The notes beneath the pieces are model-generated. The model made no database searches, was not told where the DNA came from, and saw only the letters and a program-made list of their open reading frames with translations. This document shows, piece after piece, positions 36,853 to 47,482 of a DNA stretch of 61,703 bases (position 1 is the stretch's first letter; every line of letters starts with the position of its first letter). The stretch covers positions 1-61,703 of the forward strand of contig NZ_JACVEW010000021.1 in NCBI RefSeq assembly GCF_017776525.1, read 5' to 3'. Origin of the DNA: Marinobacterium alkalitolerans. GTDB lineage: Bacteria; Pseudomonadota; Gammaproteobacteria; Pseudomonadales; Balneatricaceae. A program made the position numbers and the translations under genes.

Positions 36853-38289
36853 ATGCTTAAGCGTACCAAAATTGTGGCCACTCTGGGTCCATCCACTGAC
36901 GCACCCGGCCGTCTGGACGATCTGATCCGTGCCGGTGTGAATACCGTGCGGCTCAATTTCTCCCACGGCAGCTCGTCGGACCACCGCCGCAGGGTTGAAG
37001 CGGTACGTGAAGCCTGTCGCCGCACCGGCGAAGCCGTTGCGCTGCTGGGTGACCTTCAGGGCCCCAAAATTCGCATTTCCCGCTTTCGTGAAGGGCCGAT
37101 TCAACTGGCCATCGGTGATCAGTTTGTGCTGGATGCCGCCATGGATGAAAGCGCGGGTGACCAGCATGCGGTCAGCGTGGACTACAAGGCGCTGCCCGAG
37201 GACTGCACACCGGGCGATATCCTGTTGCTGGATGATGGCCGTGTACAGCTCAAGGTCCTGAACATCAGTGGCAGCCGCATCGAAACCGAGGTCACCGTGG
37301 GCGGTCCCCTGTCCAACAACAAGGGGATCAACCGTCAGGGGGGCGGCCTGAGTGCCGCGGCACTGACCGACAAGGACAAGCACGATATCAAGGTCGCCGC
37401 CGAGCTGGAACTGGATTACGTGGCGGTGTCCTTTCCGCGCACCGCCGCTGATCTGAACACGGCTCGCGAACTGCTGGAAGCGGCCGGCAGCCGCGCCGAG
37501 ATCATCGCCAAGGTGGAGCGGGCCGAAACCGTAGCCACACCTGAGGCGCTGGACGAGATCATCAACGCCTGTGACGGCGTCATGGTGGCCCGTGGCGATC
37601 TGGGGGTCGAGATCGGTGACGCCGAGCTGATCGGCGTACAGAAACACATCATCAAGCGCGCGCGTCAGCTCAATCGCGTGGTGATCACCGCCACCCAGAT
37701 GATGGAAACCATGATCCTGAACCCGATGCCGACCCGAGCCGAGGTGTTCGATGTGGCCAACGCCATTCTGGACGGCACCGATGCGGTCATGCTGTCGGCC
37801 GAGACCGCCGCCGGCAACTACCCGGTTGAAGTCGTGGAAGCGATGACCCGCATCTGTCAGGGCGCCGAGAAACATCAGCTGTCGCGTCCGGCACCGGTGG
37901 CGCCGGATCACCTGTGTACCCGCACCGACGAAGCCATTGCACGGGCGGCCATGTACACGGCCAACGGTCTGGAAAGCGTGAGAGCGATTATCTGCCTCAC
38001 CGAGTCCGGCTCCACGCCCCTGTGGATGTCCCGTATTCGCTCCGGCCTGCCGATCTTCGCCCTGACCCGCAACGACCGCACCCTGCGCCGGATGGCACTC
38101 TACCGGGGTGTCATGCCGATGTTCTTCGATGCCACGGCCGTGGACGAGGCTCGCCTGAACGATGAAGTACTGGCCGGGCTGCAGGCACGTGACCTGCTGC
38201 AGAGCGGCGATCGGGTTATCTTGACCCGCGGGGCCAGCATCGGCGAGCATGGCGGCACCAACTCCCTGCAAATCCTGCAGGTGCCCTGA
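36853..38289 (+). CDS. pyk: Pyruvate kinase
   Basis: Final step of glycolysis: phosphoenolpyruvate plus ADP to pyruvate plus ATP. The 478 residues are of PykA type. It starts [16 protein letters not shown], and the active-site block is [22 protein letters not shown] with the [18 protein letters not shown] segment after it (about 279-296). The C-terminal allosteric domain is present ([17 protein letters not shown]). It faces dctB across a 104-base gap. The next gene, tex, follows after 16 bases. Confidence 0.96.
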   Translation: MLKRTKIVATLGPSTDAPGRLDDLIRAGVNTVRLNFSHGSSSDHRRRVEAVREACRRTGEAVALLGDLQGPKIRISRFREGPIQLAIGDQFVLDAAMDESAGDQHAVSVDYKALPEDCTPGDILLLDDGRVQLKVLNISGSRIETEVTVGGPLSNNKGINRQGGGLSAAALTDKDKHDIKVAAELELDYVAVSFPRTAADLNTARELLEAAGSRAEIIAKVERAETVATPEALDEIINACDGVMVARGDLGVEIGDAELIGVQKHIIKRARQLNRVVITATQMMETMILNPMPTRAEVFDVANAILDGTDAVMLSAETAAGNYPVEVVEAMTRICQGAEKHQLSRPAPVAPDHLCTRTDEAIARAAMYTANGLESVRAIICLTESGSTPLWMSRIRSGLPIFALTRNDRTLRRMALYRGVMPMFFDATAVDEARLNDEVLAGLQARDLLQSGDRVILTRGASIGEHGGTNSLQILQVP

Positions 38290-38305
38290 ACCGATACGAG
38301 CCGCC

Positions 38306-40579
38306 ATGTCGATTGAACAGCAACTGGCGACCGAGCTGAGCATCAAGCCGGCTCAGGTCGCCGCCACCCTGACCCTGCTGGACCAGGGTGCCACCCTTCC
38401 CTTTATCGCGCGCTACCGCAAGGAGCAGACCGGCGCACTGGACGATACCCAGCTGCGGCAGTTGCATGAGCGTCTGGGCCAGCTGCGCGATCTGGAAAGC
38501 CGCCGCACATCGATTCTGGACCGTCTGCGCGAGCAGAACCAGCTCACGCCGGAACTGGAGCAGGCCCTGAACGCCGCCGACAGTCGCGCCCGGCTGGAAG
38601 ACCTCTACCTGCCCTACCGCCCAAAACGCCGCAACAAGGCGCAGGAAGCCCGGGAAGCCGGGCTGGAACCGCTGGCACAACAGGCCCTGAAAAGCGGGAC
38701 ACTGCCCCGGAACCAGCTGGGGCAGCACCTGAACCCGGACGCCGGTTTTGCAGATCCGGATGCGGTGGCTGAAGGCGTGCGTCAGATCCTGCTGGAAACC
38801 CTGAGCGAGGATGCCGAACTGATCGGCAGCCTGCGCCAGCGCCTTTGGCAACAGGGTGAGCTTCAGGTGCGCGCGGCCAAAGGCAAGGCCGACCCGGACA
38901 GCAAGTTCCGCGACTACTTCGACTACGCCGAACCCATTGCCCGCATCCCCTCACACCGGGCCCTGGCCGTGTTGCGAGGCGTCAACGAAAGCGTCCTCAA
39001 GACCAGTCTGCAACTGCCGGAAAGCCTCGATGGCTGGCCCGAAGAGCAGATGGCCCGGCGGCATCAGCTGCGCAGCGCTCAGCTGGATGACTGGATGCAG
39101 CAGACCCTGCAGCAGGCATGGAGCAAGAAGCTGCGCCCGTCACTGGAAACCGAGCTGATCAAGCAACTGCGTGAGCAGGCCGACCAGTCGGCCATCGACG
39201 TGTTCGCCCGCAACCTGAAGGATCTGCTGCTGGCCGCACCCGCCGGTGCCAAAGCCACGATCGGGCTCGACCCAGGCCTGCGCACCGGCGTGAAGGTAGC
39301 GGTGATTGATGCCACCGGCAAGCTGGTGGACCACACCACCATCTATCCGCACGCGCCGCAAAAACAGTGGGACAGGTCTCTGCACACCCTGACCACACTG
39401 GCGAAAAAGCACGCTGCAGAGCTGATCGCCGTAGGGAACGGCACGGCGTCTCGTGAAACCGAACAGTTGGCACAGGCGGTCTGCAAGGCCGTCCCCCATG
39501 CCATTCAAGCCGTGCTGGTGAATGAGGCGGGTGCGTCGATCTACTCCGCCTCGGCACTGGCGGCAGCCGAATTTCCAGATCTGGATGTCACCATCCGCGG
39601 GGCTGTTTCCATCGCCCGCCGCCTGCAGGATCCGCTGGCGGAGCTGGTCAAGATCGACCCCAAATCGATCGGCGTGGGCCAGTACCAGCACGATGTGGAT
39701 CAGAAGCGCCTCGGCGAAGCACTGGATAGCGTAATTGAGCACTGCGTCAACCACGTGGGCGTGGACGTCAACACCGCTTCTGCGGCATTGCTCAGCCACG
39801 TGGCGGGGCTCAACCGCACCACGGCTGACAATATCGTCGCCTGGCGCGATGAGCAGGGGGCGCTGCGCAACCGCCGCCAACTGCTCAAGGTGCCCCGCCT
39901 CGGGCCCAAGGCCTATGAACAGTGTGCCGGCTTCTTGCGCATCCGCGACGGTGAGGAACCCCTGGACAACTCGGCGGTCCACCCGGAAAGCTACCCGCTG
40001 GCACAGGCGATCGCCGCCAGCTGCGGTTTATCGCTGGAAGCGTTGCTCAAGCAGCCGGAAAGACTCAAGCAGGTGGACCCGGCCCAGCTGGAAGCTCAAG
40101 GATATGGCCGCTACACCGTGCGCGATGTGATCAGCGAGCTGGAAAAGCCGGGCCGCGACCCCCGTCCCGAATTTCGTTCCGTGCACTACGCCGAGGGTGT
40201 GGAAACACTGAAGGATCTGCAACCCGGCATGACGCTGGAAGGCGTGGTGACCAATGTGACCCACTTTGGCGCCTTCGTGGATATTGGTGTCCATCAGGAT
40301 GGGCTGGTGCACATTTCACAGCTGGCCGATCGCTTCGTCAGCGATCCGCACACGCTGGTGAGCAGTGGCCAGATCGTCAAGGTACGGGTGCTGGAAGTGG
40401 ATGAAGCCCGCAAGCGCATCTCCCTGACCATGAAATCAGGCGACGCCCCGGTCCGGCCCAAAGCCCAGCCGGATCGCAGCGCACCCGCGAAAGCCCGCGC
40501 CTCAGCAGACAAGGGTGCGCCCGTCAAAGGCTCATTGGCCGACAAGCTGATGGCCGCCGGCGTTAAAGGGAAACGCTGA
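38306..40579 (+). CDS. tex: Transcription accessory protein Tex
   Basis: RNA-binding protein of 757 residues, related to eukaryotic Spt6, affecting transcription fidelity and toxin or stress gene expression. Its domains are an N-terminal helical region, a YqgF-like RNase fold (TIGLDPGLRTGVKVAVID, about 320-337), helix-hairpin-helix motifs (VNTASAALLSHVAGL) and a C-terminal S1 domain (GMTLEGVVTNVTHFGAFVDI). A basic tail follows the S1 domain. The start at 38306 (MSIEQQLATEL) is the family start; earlier codons overlap pyk. Confidence 0.95.
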   Translation: MSIEQQLATELSIKPAQVAATLTLLDQGATLPFIARYRKEQTGALDDTQLRQLHERLGQLRDLESRRTSILDRLREQNQLTPELEQALNAADSRARLEDLYLPYRPKRRNKAQEAREAGLEPLAQQALKSGTLPRNQLGQHLNPDAGFADPDAVAEGVRQILLETLSEDAELIGSLRQRLWQQGELQVRAAKGKADPDSKFRDYFDYAEPIARIPSHRALAVLRGVNESVLKTSLQLPESLDGWPEEQMARRHQLRSAQLDDWMQQTLQQAWSKKLRPSLETELIKQLREQADQSAIDVFARNLKDLLLAAPAGAKATIGLDPGLRTGVKVAVIDATGKLVDHTTIYPHAPQKQWDRSLHTLTTLAKKHAAELIAVGNGTASRETEQLAQAVCKAVPHAIQAVLVNEAGASIYSASALAAAEFPDLDVTIRGAVSIARRLQDPLAELVKIDPKSIGVGQYQHDVDQKRLGEALDSVIEHCVNHVGVDVNTASAALLSHVAGLNRTTADNIVAWRDEQGALRNRRQLLKVPRLGPKAYEQCAGFLRIRDGEEPLDNSAVHPESYPLAQAIAASCGLSLEALLKQPERLKQVDPAQLEAQGYGRYTVRDVISELEKPGRDPRPEFRSVHYAEGVETLKDLQPGMTLEGVVTNVTHFGAFVDIGVHQDGLVHISQLADRFVSDPHTLVSSGQIVKVRVLEVDEARKRISLTMKSGDAPVRPKAQPDRSAPAKARASADKGAPVKGSLADKLMAAGVKGKR

Positions 40580-40607
40580 GCGGATGCATTTTGTCGAGGC
40601 GTAGACG

Positions 40608-40613
40608 TATAAT
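40608..40613 (+). promoter_or_regulatory. -10 element of gshA
   Basis: A perfect TATAAT 37 bases before the gshA start. No good -35 is seen at 17-base spacing. Confidence 0.35.
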
Positions 40614-40649
40614 GCGCCCCCTACAGGCTCAACCACAGGAATCTACACG

Positions 40650-42212
40650 GTGCTGGCAACTCTCGAACACCAACTCGATCGCCTGGCCCGCGCGGGCCAT
40701 GCCGACCTGCTGACTCAAACCCGTCAGGGCATTGAGAAGGAAGGCCTGCGGGTCACTGCCGATGCAGTAATTGCCCAGACCCCGCACCCTCGCGGCCTGG
40801 GATCGACGCTGACGCATGACTTCATCACCACTGACTACTCAGAGGCACTGCTGGAGTTCATCACGCCGGTCCAGAAAACACCGGCCGAGGCACTGGCATT
40901 CCTGACCCAGCTACACGCCTTCAGCTTCGAGCAGCTGGGTGATGAGGAACTCTGGTGCGCCAGCATGCCCTGTGAGATTCCGTCGGAAGACGCCATTCCG
41001 ATCGCCGAGTACGGCAGCTCCAACGTGGGCCGCCTCAAGCACGTCTATCGCCAGGGTCTGAAATACCGCTACGGCAAGATGATGCAGACCATCGCCGGTA
41101 TCCACTACAACTTCTCCCTGCCGGACGCCTTCTGGCCCGCCTGGCAGACACTGGAGGGCGACCGGGGCAGCCTGCAGGCGTTCCAGTCAGCCGGCTACTT
41201 CCGCCTGATCCGCAACTTCCGCCGCTACGGCTGGCTGCTGTTGTACCTGTTTGGTGCCTCACCGGCGCTGTCCACCTCTTTCATGGGTGGACGGTCGCAC
41301 AGCCTGGAACAGCTCAACAGCGACACTCTGTATCTGCCCTATGCCACATCGCTGCGCATGAGCGATCTGGGCTACTCCAACAAGGCACAGGCCGATCTGC
41401 AGATCTGTTTCAACCATCTGGATACCTACGCGGACTCCCTGCACCGCGCCATCCACACCTCACACCCGGCGTATGAAACGATCGGGGTGAACGTGGATGG
41501 GCATTACCGCCAGCTCAACACCAACGTGCTGCAGATTGAAAACGAGTACTACAGTGACGTGCGCCCCAAACGGGTGACCGCCTCCGGCGAAAAACCGGTC
41601 CACGCGCTGATGAACCGTGGGGTCGAGTACGTTGAAGTGCGCAACACCGACATCAATCCGCTGCTGCCCCTGGGCATTGACGAAGAGCAGTCCCGCTTCA
41701 TCAACGCCTTTCTGATCAGCTGCCAGCTGGGGCGTGCCGATGACCTGGACGATAACGAGTGTCAGCGGGTCGGTGAGAACCATGCACGCATCGTCAACCG
41801 TGGCCGCGAGCCGGGCCTCAAGCTGCACAGCTGCGAAGGCGAGCAGAGTCGCGAAACGCTGGCGCATCGTATTCTGGATCAGGTTGCTCGCACCGCCGAG
41901 CTGATGGACGAGGCCGAAGGCGGCAATGCCTTCAAACGGGCGGTTGAGATACAGCGGGAGAAAGTGGAAGCGGTCGAGCTGACACCCTCGGCACAGGTAC
42001 TGACGCAGCTGCGCGACTCCGGCCTGAGCCACAGTGAGTGGGTGCTGGCGCTGAGCCGGGAACACCGCCGTACACTGCAGCCTCAGCTCACGGCTCAGGC
42101 ACGGGATACCTTTACCCGGGCGGCAGCCGACTCGTTAAAGGCCCAGCTTGAACTGGAACAGGCCGAGCAGCCCGCCTTTGAGAAATTCCTGGCCGACTAC
42201 GTCGCCAGCTGA
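40650..42212 (+). CDS. gshA: Glutamate-cysteine ligase
   Basis: First and rate-limiting step of glutathione synthesis: joins glutamate and cysteine with ATP. The 520 residues match the gammaproteobacterial class I enzyme, with EKEGLRV near residue 30 (metal-binding glutamates), the substrate block IAGIHYNFSLPDAFW (about 149-163) and VEYVEVRNTDINPL (about 329-342). The start is GTG 40650, with AGGA about nine bases upstream. The end is four bases from the converging FliL-like gene. Confidence 0.96.
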   Translation: MLATLEHQLDRLARAGHADLLTQTRQGIEKEGLRVTADAVIAQTPHPRGLGSTLTHDFITTDYSEALLEFITPVQKTPAEALAFLTQLHAFSFEQLGDEELWCASMPCEIPSEDAIPIAEYGSSNVGRLKHVYRQGLKYRYGKMMQTIAGIHYNFSLPDAFWPAWQTLEGDRGSLQAFQSAGYFRLIRNFRRYGWLLLYLFGASPALSTSFMGGRSHSLEQLNSDTLYLPYATSLRMSDLGYSNKAQADLQICFNHLDTYADSLHRAIHTSHPAYETIGVNVDGHYRQLNTNVLQIENEYYSDVRPKRVTASGEKPVHALMNRGVEYVEVRNTDINPLLPLGIDEEQSRFINAFLISCQLGRADDLDDNECQRVGENHARIVNRGREPGLKLHSCEGEQSRETLAHRILDQVARTAELMDEAEGGNAFKRAVEIQREKVEAVELTPSAQVLTQLRDSGLSHSEWVLALSREHRRTLQPQLTAQARDTFTRAAADSLKAQLELEQAEQPAFEKFLADYVAS

Positions 42213-42215
42213 GGG

Positions 42216-42617
42216 CTACTGAGTCACAAAACTGGTGAAGAAGAGATCGGACACATGGGTGTCACCGGTCTCTTCTTTCAGCAACTGTTGTACCGCATGC
42301 AGCGCACGCTCGGCCAGCACCTGCTGTGCCGCCACAGAGCCGATATCCTCTTCCATTACCCCTGAAAACAGGAACACCAGATCATTGCGGATGTGGGCCT
42401 TGTGCGCATTGACGGCATGATGGGCGGCCGGGTCTTCAACCTGAATGGTCACTTCGGCTTTCAGGAAGCGGATCGGCCCCGGGCCACCAAAGTTGGTGAC
42501 AAACGGCTTGAGCTCAATGTAATTGATGTAATCTTCTTTCGTTTCCTCTTCCGCCAGTGCCGGCTGAAACAGCAGGCTGGCCAGCATTGCCAGAATCAGT
42601 GCGATGCGACGCGCCAT
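42216..42617 (-). CDS. FliL-family protein with signal peptide
   Basis: A 133-residue protein with a cleavable-looking signal (MARRIALILAMLASLLFQPALA) followed by a FliL-like domain (YIELKPFVTNFGGPGPIRFL, RNDLVFLFSG, VSDLFFTSFVTQ). Standard FliL is membrane-anchored and encoded in flagellar operons; this one stands alone beside gshA, as also happens in Pseudomonas. It is probably periplasmic. Whether it acts at the motor is unknown. Confidence 0.8.
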   Translation of the reverse strand: MARRIALILAMLASLLFQPALAEEETKEDYINYIELKPFVTNFGGPGPIRFLKAEVTIQVEDPAAHHAVNAHKAHIRNDLVFLFSGVMEEDIGSVAAQQVLAERALHAVQQLLKEETGDTHVSDLFFTSFVTQ

Positions 42618-42750
42618 GGCTCTACTCCCGTTCTCTCAGAATAGCTTGAGTATACCTGTCATCCCCTGCCCCCTGCCATGCCGGCGGCGCATATTGCACC
42701 CCTGTCAGGCTGGCAGTAGTATGGTTCTCAATCAACGAGGAGGAGAGGCC

Positions 42751-43224
42751 ATGCTCGAGAAATGTCGCAACGCCAAAGAACGCTGGGGCGGCGTCAGCAC
42801 CATCATCGACCACTGGCTGGAAGAGCGCCAACAGCTGATTTCAGTGTTCGTGGCCATCCCGGGGCAGGAAGCCGGCGCAGCCCTGAACAGCTCGCTGACC
42901 GAGTTCTGCGACCTGCTGATGGATTACCTTTCCTCCGGACACTTTGAAGTGTACGAACAGCTGCTGCGCGAAGGCAGCGAGTTTGACGATGGCAGCCTGG
43001 AGCAGGCGCAGGAAATCTTCCCTCGCATTCAGCCCTCCACCGACAAGGCGCTGGACTTCAACGACAACTATGGTCAGCTGCAGGCGCCGACGCTGCGCCA
43101 GCTCTACCAGCTGTCACTGGATCTGTCCGAACTGGGTGAAGTGCTGGAAGAGCGCTTCGCGCTGGAAGATCAGCTGATCGAGACGCTGCACAACGCCCAC
43201 AAGGATCTGGTCGAAGCTTCGTGA
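42751..43224 (+). CDS. rsd: Anti-sigma-70 factor Rsd/AlgQ
   Basis: Binds RpoD region 4 and helps shift RNA polymerase to other sigma factors in stationary phase; in Pseudomonas its counterpart is AlgQ. The 157 residues are all-helical, with the family blocks MLEKCRNAKERWGGVSTIID, WLEERQQLISVFVAI and FPRIQPSTDKALDFNDNY. ATG 42751 is preceded by GAGGAGGAGAGG, a very strong ribosome site; the frame upstream is ignored. It overlaps the next gene by four bases. Confidence 0.93.
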   Translation: MLEKCRNAKERWGGVSTIIDHWLEERQQLISVFVAIPGQEAGAALNSSLTEFCDLLMDYLSSGHFEVYEQLLREGSEFDDGSLEQAQEIFPRIQPSTDKALDFNDNYGQLQAPTLRQLYQLSLDLSELGEVLEERFALEDQLIETLHNAHKDLVEAS

Positions 43225-44207
43225 TCATGCGCACCTGCCTTCTGGGCATCCTCTCTGCAGGCCTGCTGACCGGCTGTGGTCTGGGTGCCGATTCCGCCTC
43301 GGACACACTGGAAGTGACCGAAATGGGCGGGGCCTACTCCGCCGACCTGACCCCGAACGGCACCCACGCGGTCGTCGGCTCCGTCAATCATGGCGGCAGC
43401 CTCTGGGATCTGGATCAGCAGGCTCGCCAGTTCGACTGGAACCATCAGGCGGGCATCTTCACGGTGCTGCCCGCTGTCGATTTCTCCCCCAGTGGGCGTT
43501 TCGCCCTGACTGCCAATCCGCAGGACCTGGTGCTGTGGAATGTCACTACGGGCGCGGCAGAAGGCTTCTGGAGCTCCCCCGGTGAAATTCTGGATGCAGA
43601 GCTGTCACGCGATGGCAATTATGCGCTGCTGGGGCTGGCCAACCATGAAGCGGTCTATTTCGATGTTCGACGGGGCGGTATTCGTTCCAGCCTGCGCCAC
43701 CCGGCCCGCATTCGCAGCGTGGCCCTGAGCAGTGACGAACGCACCGCACTGACCGGTGCTGATGATTATGTCGCCCGCCTCTGGGATCTGGAGTCCGGCG
43801 TTCAACTGCAAAGCATCACGCTGGGCAACACGGTCGATACCGTCGCTCTGGCACCCAACGGACGTCTGGCGTTCAGCTCCGGCAGTCTGGACCAGGCACT
43901 GGTGTGGAACGTTGAGACCGGTGAACCCGTGTTTCATCTGAGCGGTGATGAAAGCTTCTTTCCCAAACGGGTCAGCTATACCAGCGCCCGTTTTTCGACC
44001 AACAGTGACCAGCTGCTGACCGGCCGCGCCGATGGCACCGTTGAACTCTGGGATCTGAATCGACAGGCAGTGGTGAAGCGCTGGAAGGTTGAAAAGCGGG
44101 CATCCTACGGCCCTACCAGTACCAGTGTCATTGCCGTGCAGTTTGGCGGGGATGGTGCCAGCTGGCTGGCGGTTGGCACCAACGGCCTGGTGAACTGGTT
44201 ACGCTGA
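43221..44207 (+). CDS. WD40-repeat lipoprotein
   Basis: A 328-residue lipoprotein with signal MIMRTCLLGILSAGLLTGCG (lipobox LTGC, lipidated Cys 19). It is followed by about six or seven WD40-type blades, with endings such as GSLWDLDQQAR, LVLWNVTTGA, ARLWDLESGV, ALVWNVETGE and VELWDLNRQA. It is likely an envelope scaffold; no partner is known. It starts at GTG 43221, overlapping the rsd stop (GTGA), or at ATG 43227. The overlap with rsd implies coupled translation. Confidence 0.82.
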   Translation: MIMRTCLLGILSAGLLTGCGLGADSASDTLEVTEMGGAYSADLTPNGTHAVVGSVNHGGSLWDLDQQARQFDWNHQAGIFTVLPAVDFSPSGRFALTANPQDLVLWNVTTGAAEGFWSSPGEILDAELSRDGNYALLGLANHEAVYFDVRRGGIRSSLRHPARIRSVALSSDERTALTGADDYVARLWDLESGVQLQSITLGNTVDTVALAPNGRLAFSSGSLDQALVWNVETGEPVFHLSGDESFFPKRVSYTSARFSTNSDQLLTGRADGTVELWDLNRQAVVKRWKVEKRASYGPTSTSVIAVQFGGDGASWLAVGTNGLVNWLR

Positions 44208-44217
44208 GGGGAACGCA

Positions 44218-44246
44218 GGGCTACCGAAACCGGTTTTCGGCAGCCC
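44218..44246. other. Hairpin between convergent WD40 and fklB genes
   Basis: GGGCTACCGAAA pairs with TTTCGGCAGCCC (one mismatch) around CCGG. There is no T-run, so it is a weak terminator candidate. Confidence 0.35.
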
Positions 44247-44256
44247 CGAACGTGAC

Positions 44257-44970
44257 TTACTCGGCTGCCGCCTCGTCTTCGGGATTGACTTCCAGCAGCT
44301 CAACTTCGAACACCAGCGTTTCGTTGGGTCCGATGGCATTGCCCATGCCACCCGGTCCGTACGCCAGTTCCGCCGGAATCACCAGACGGCTCTTGCCACC
44401 TTCCTTCATCAGCTGAAGGCCTTCGGTCCAGCCCGGGATAACACCATCCAGCGGGAAGGATACCGGCTCATTGCGGGCATAGGAGCTGTCGAACTGGGTG
44501 CCGTCGATCAGCTCACCACGGTAGTGTACCTTAACCGTATCACTGGCCTTGGGACTGGCGCCTTCACCGGCTTCAAGCTCTTCATACTGCAGGCCGGAAT
44601 CCGTCACCTGTACGCCATCGCGCTTGGCGTTGTCATCCTGATAGGCCTTGCCCTTGTCCAGGTTGGCCTGTGCCAGTTCGGCCATGGCCTGACGCTGCTC
44701 TTCCATCTTGCGCGCCTGGAATGCCTGCATTACGGCGGCCATCTGTTCCTGATCCAGCAGGGGTGTCTCTTCGTTGTAGATCGCTTCCACACCCTGAGTA
44801 AAGGCGTCGATATCCAGATCATCCACATCAGCCTGAAGTCGCTCACCCAGAATCAGACCCAGGCTGTAGCTCAGTTTCTGCTGATCGGTTTCCAGCGTAT
44901 CGGCCTGAACAACCGGTGCAGTCATCAGAGCACCGCCCAGGGCGATGGCCAGCATGCTTTTTCTCATCAT
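44257..44970 (-). CDS. fklB: FKBP-type peptidyl-prolyl isomerase (FklB/MIP type)
   Basis: Proline isomerase of the cell envelope. The 237 residues have a signal peptide (MMRKSMLAIALGGALMTAPV, then VQA), a helical dimerisation domain (about 25-125) and a C-terminal FKBP domain. The FKBP domain has the active-site residues in VKVHYRGELIDGTQFDSSY and GVIPGWTEGLQLMKEGGK. It ends in an acidic tail. AAGGA precedes ATG 44970. Gene name by architecture; FkpA would be an alternative. Confidence 0.9.
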   Translation of the reverse strand: MMRKSMLAIALGGALMTAPVVQADTLETDQQKLSYSLGLILGERLQADVDDLDIDAFTQGVEAIYNEETPLLDQEQMAAVMQAFQARKMEEQRQAMAELAQANLDKGKAYQDDNAKRDGVQVTDSGLQYEELEAGEGASPKASDTVKVHYRGELIDGTQFDSSYARNEPVSFPLDGVIPGWTEGLQLMKEGGKSRLVIPAELAYGPGGMGNAIGPNETLVFEVELLEVNPEDEAAAE

Positions 44971-45037
44971 GTTTATCCTTATCTCACGTGTATGTGCGTG
45001 CATCTCAAGGCGTTAGTACACCCGTCGGGTCGAAAGT

Positions 45038-45535
45038 TCAGCCCGTCTCGGGCATATGCAATGCGGCCCGGACCAGAGCGTCCAACAACTCTGCATCGGG
45101 TGCAACCCCCTCATGGTCGCAATAGGCAGCCAGATTGTCACCCATCAGTGTTGCAACCGGCTCCTGGCCGGTCATTGGTTGCGATATTTTGCTGACGCGA
45201 TCATGAAGCAGCATCAGCTCTGCCTGCTCACAGGCCAGCTCGGCCTGTTTCAGGGCCTGATAACTGGCATCCAGCGCCGGGTCCTGTTCCCGCCGTTCAC
45301 GCACTCGGTAGCGCAGCCGGCGCAGCGGAGACAGAACCTGTTCACGCCAGGGATCTGCCAGCAGCTGACTCCACTGCTCGGTCCCCAGCCTCACGCCCTG
45401 CCGACCTGCCCAGCACGCCAGCAGCAGCGCGTTGACCCCCGCGCCCTGTGCCTGCAGCTGCAGACACACCGACTCGATATCGGGTGCGGCATACAGCTCA
45501 AGTGCATAGCGCCACAGGGGATTTTCCGGTGTCAT
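45038..45535 (-). CDS. TIGR02444/DUF2390 family protein
   Basis: A 165-residue helical protein of unknown function. The start NPLWRYALELYAAPDIESVC and the block GAGVNALLLACWAG are characteristic of the DUF2390 family found beside yheS in Pseudomonas. The start is uncertain: ATG 45535 has GGGAG about 11 bases upstream, while ATG 45556 would share CATG with the yheS start codon. There is no membrane segment. Confidence 0.75.
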   Translation of the reverse strand: MTPENPLWRYALELYAAPDIESVCLQLQAQGAGVNALLLACWAGRQGVRLGTEQWSQLLADPWREQVLSPLRRLRYRVRERREQDPALDASYQALKQAELACEQAELMLLHDRVSKISQPMTGQEPVATLMGDNLAAYCDHEGVAPDAELLDALVRAALHMPETG

Positions 45536-45554
45536 ACTGGTACTATCTCCCGCC

Positions 45555-47480
<1,926 letters not shown>

Positions 47481-47482
47481 TC

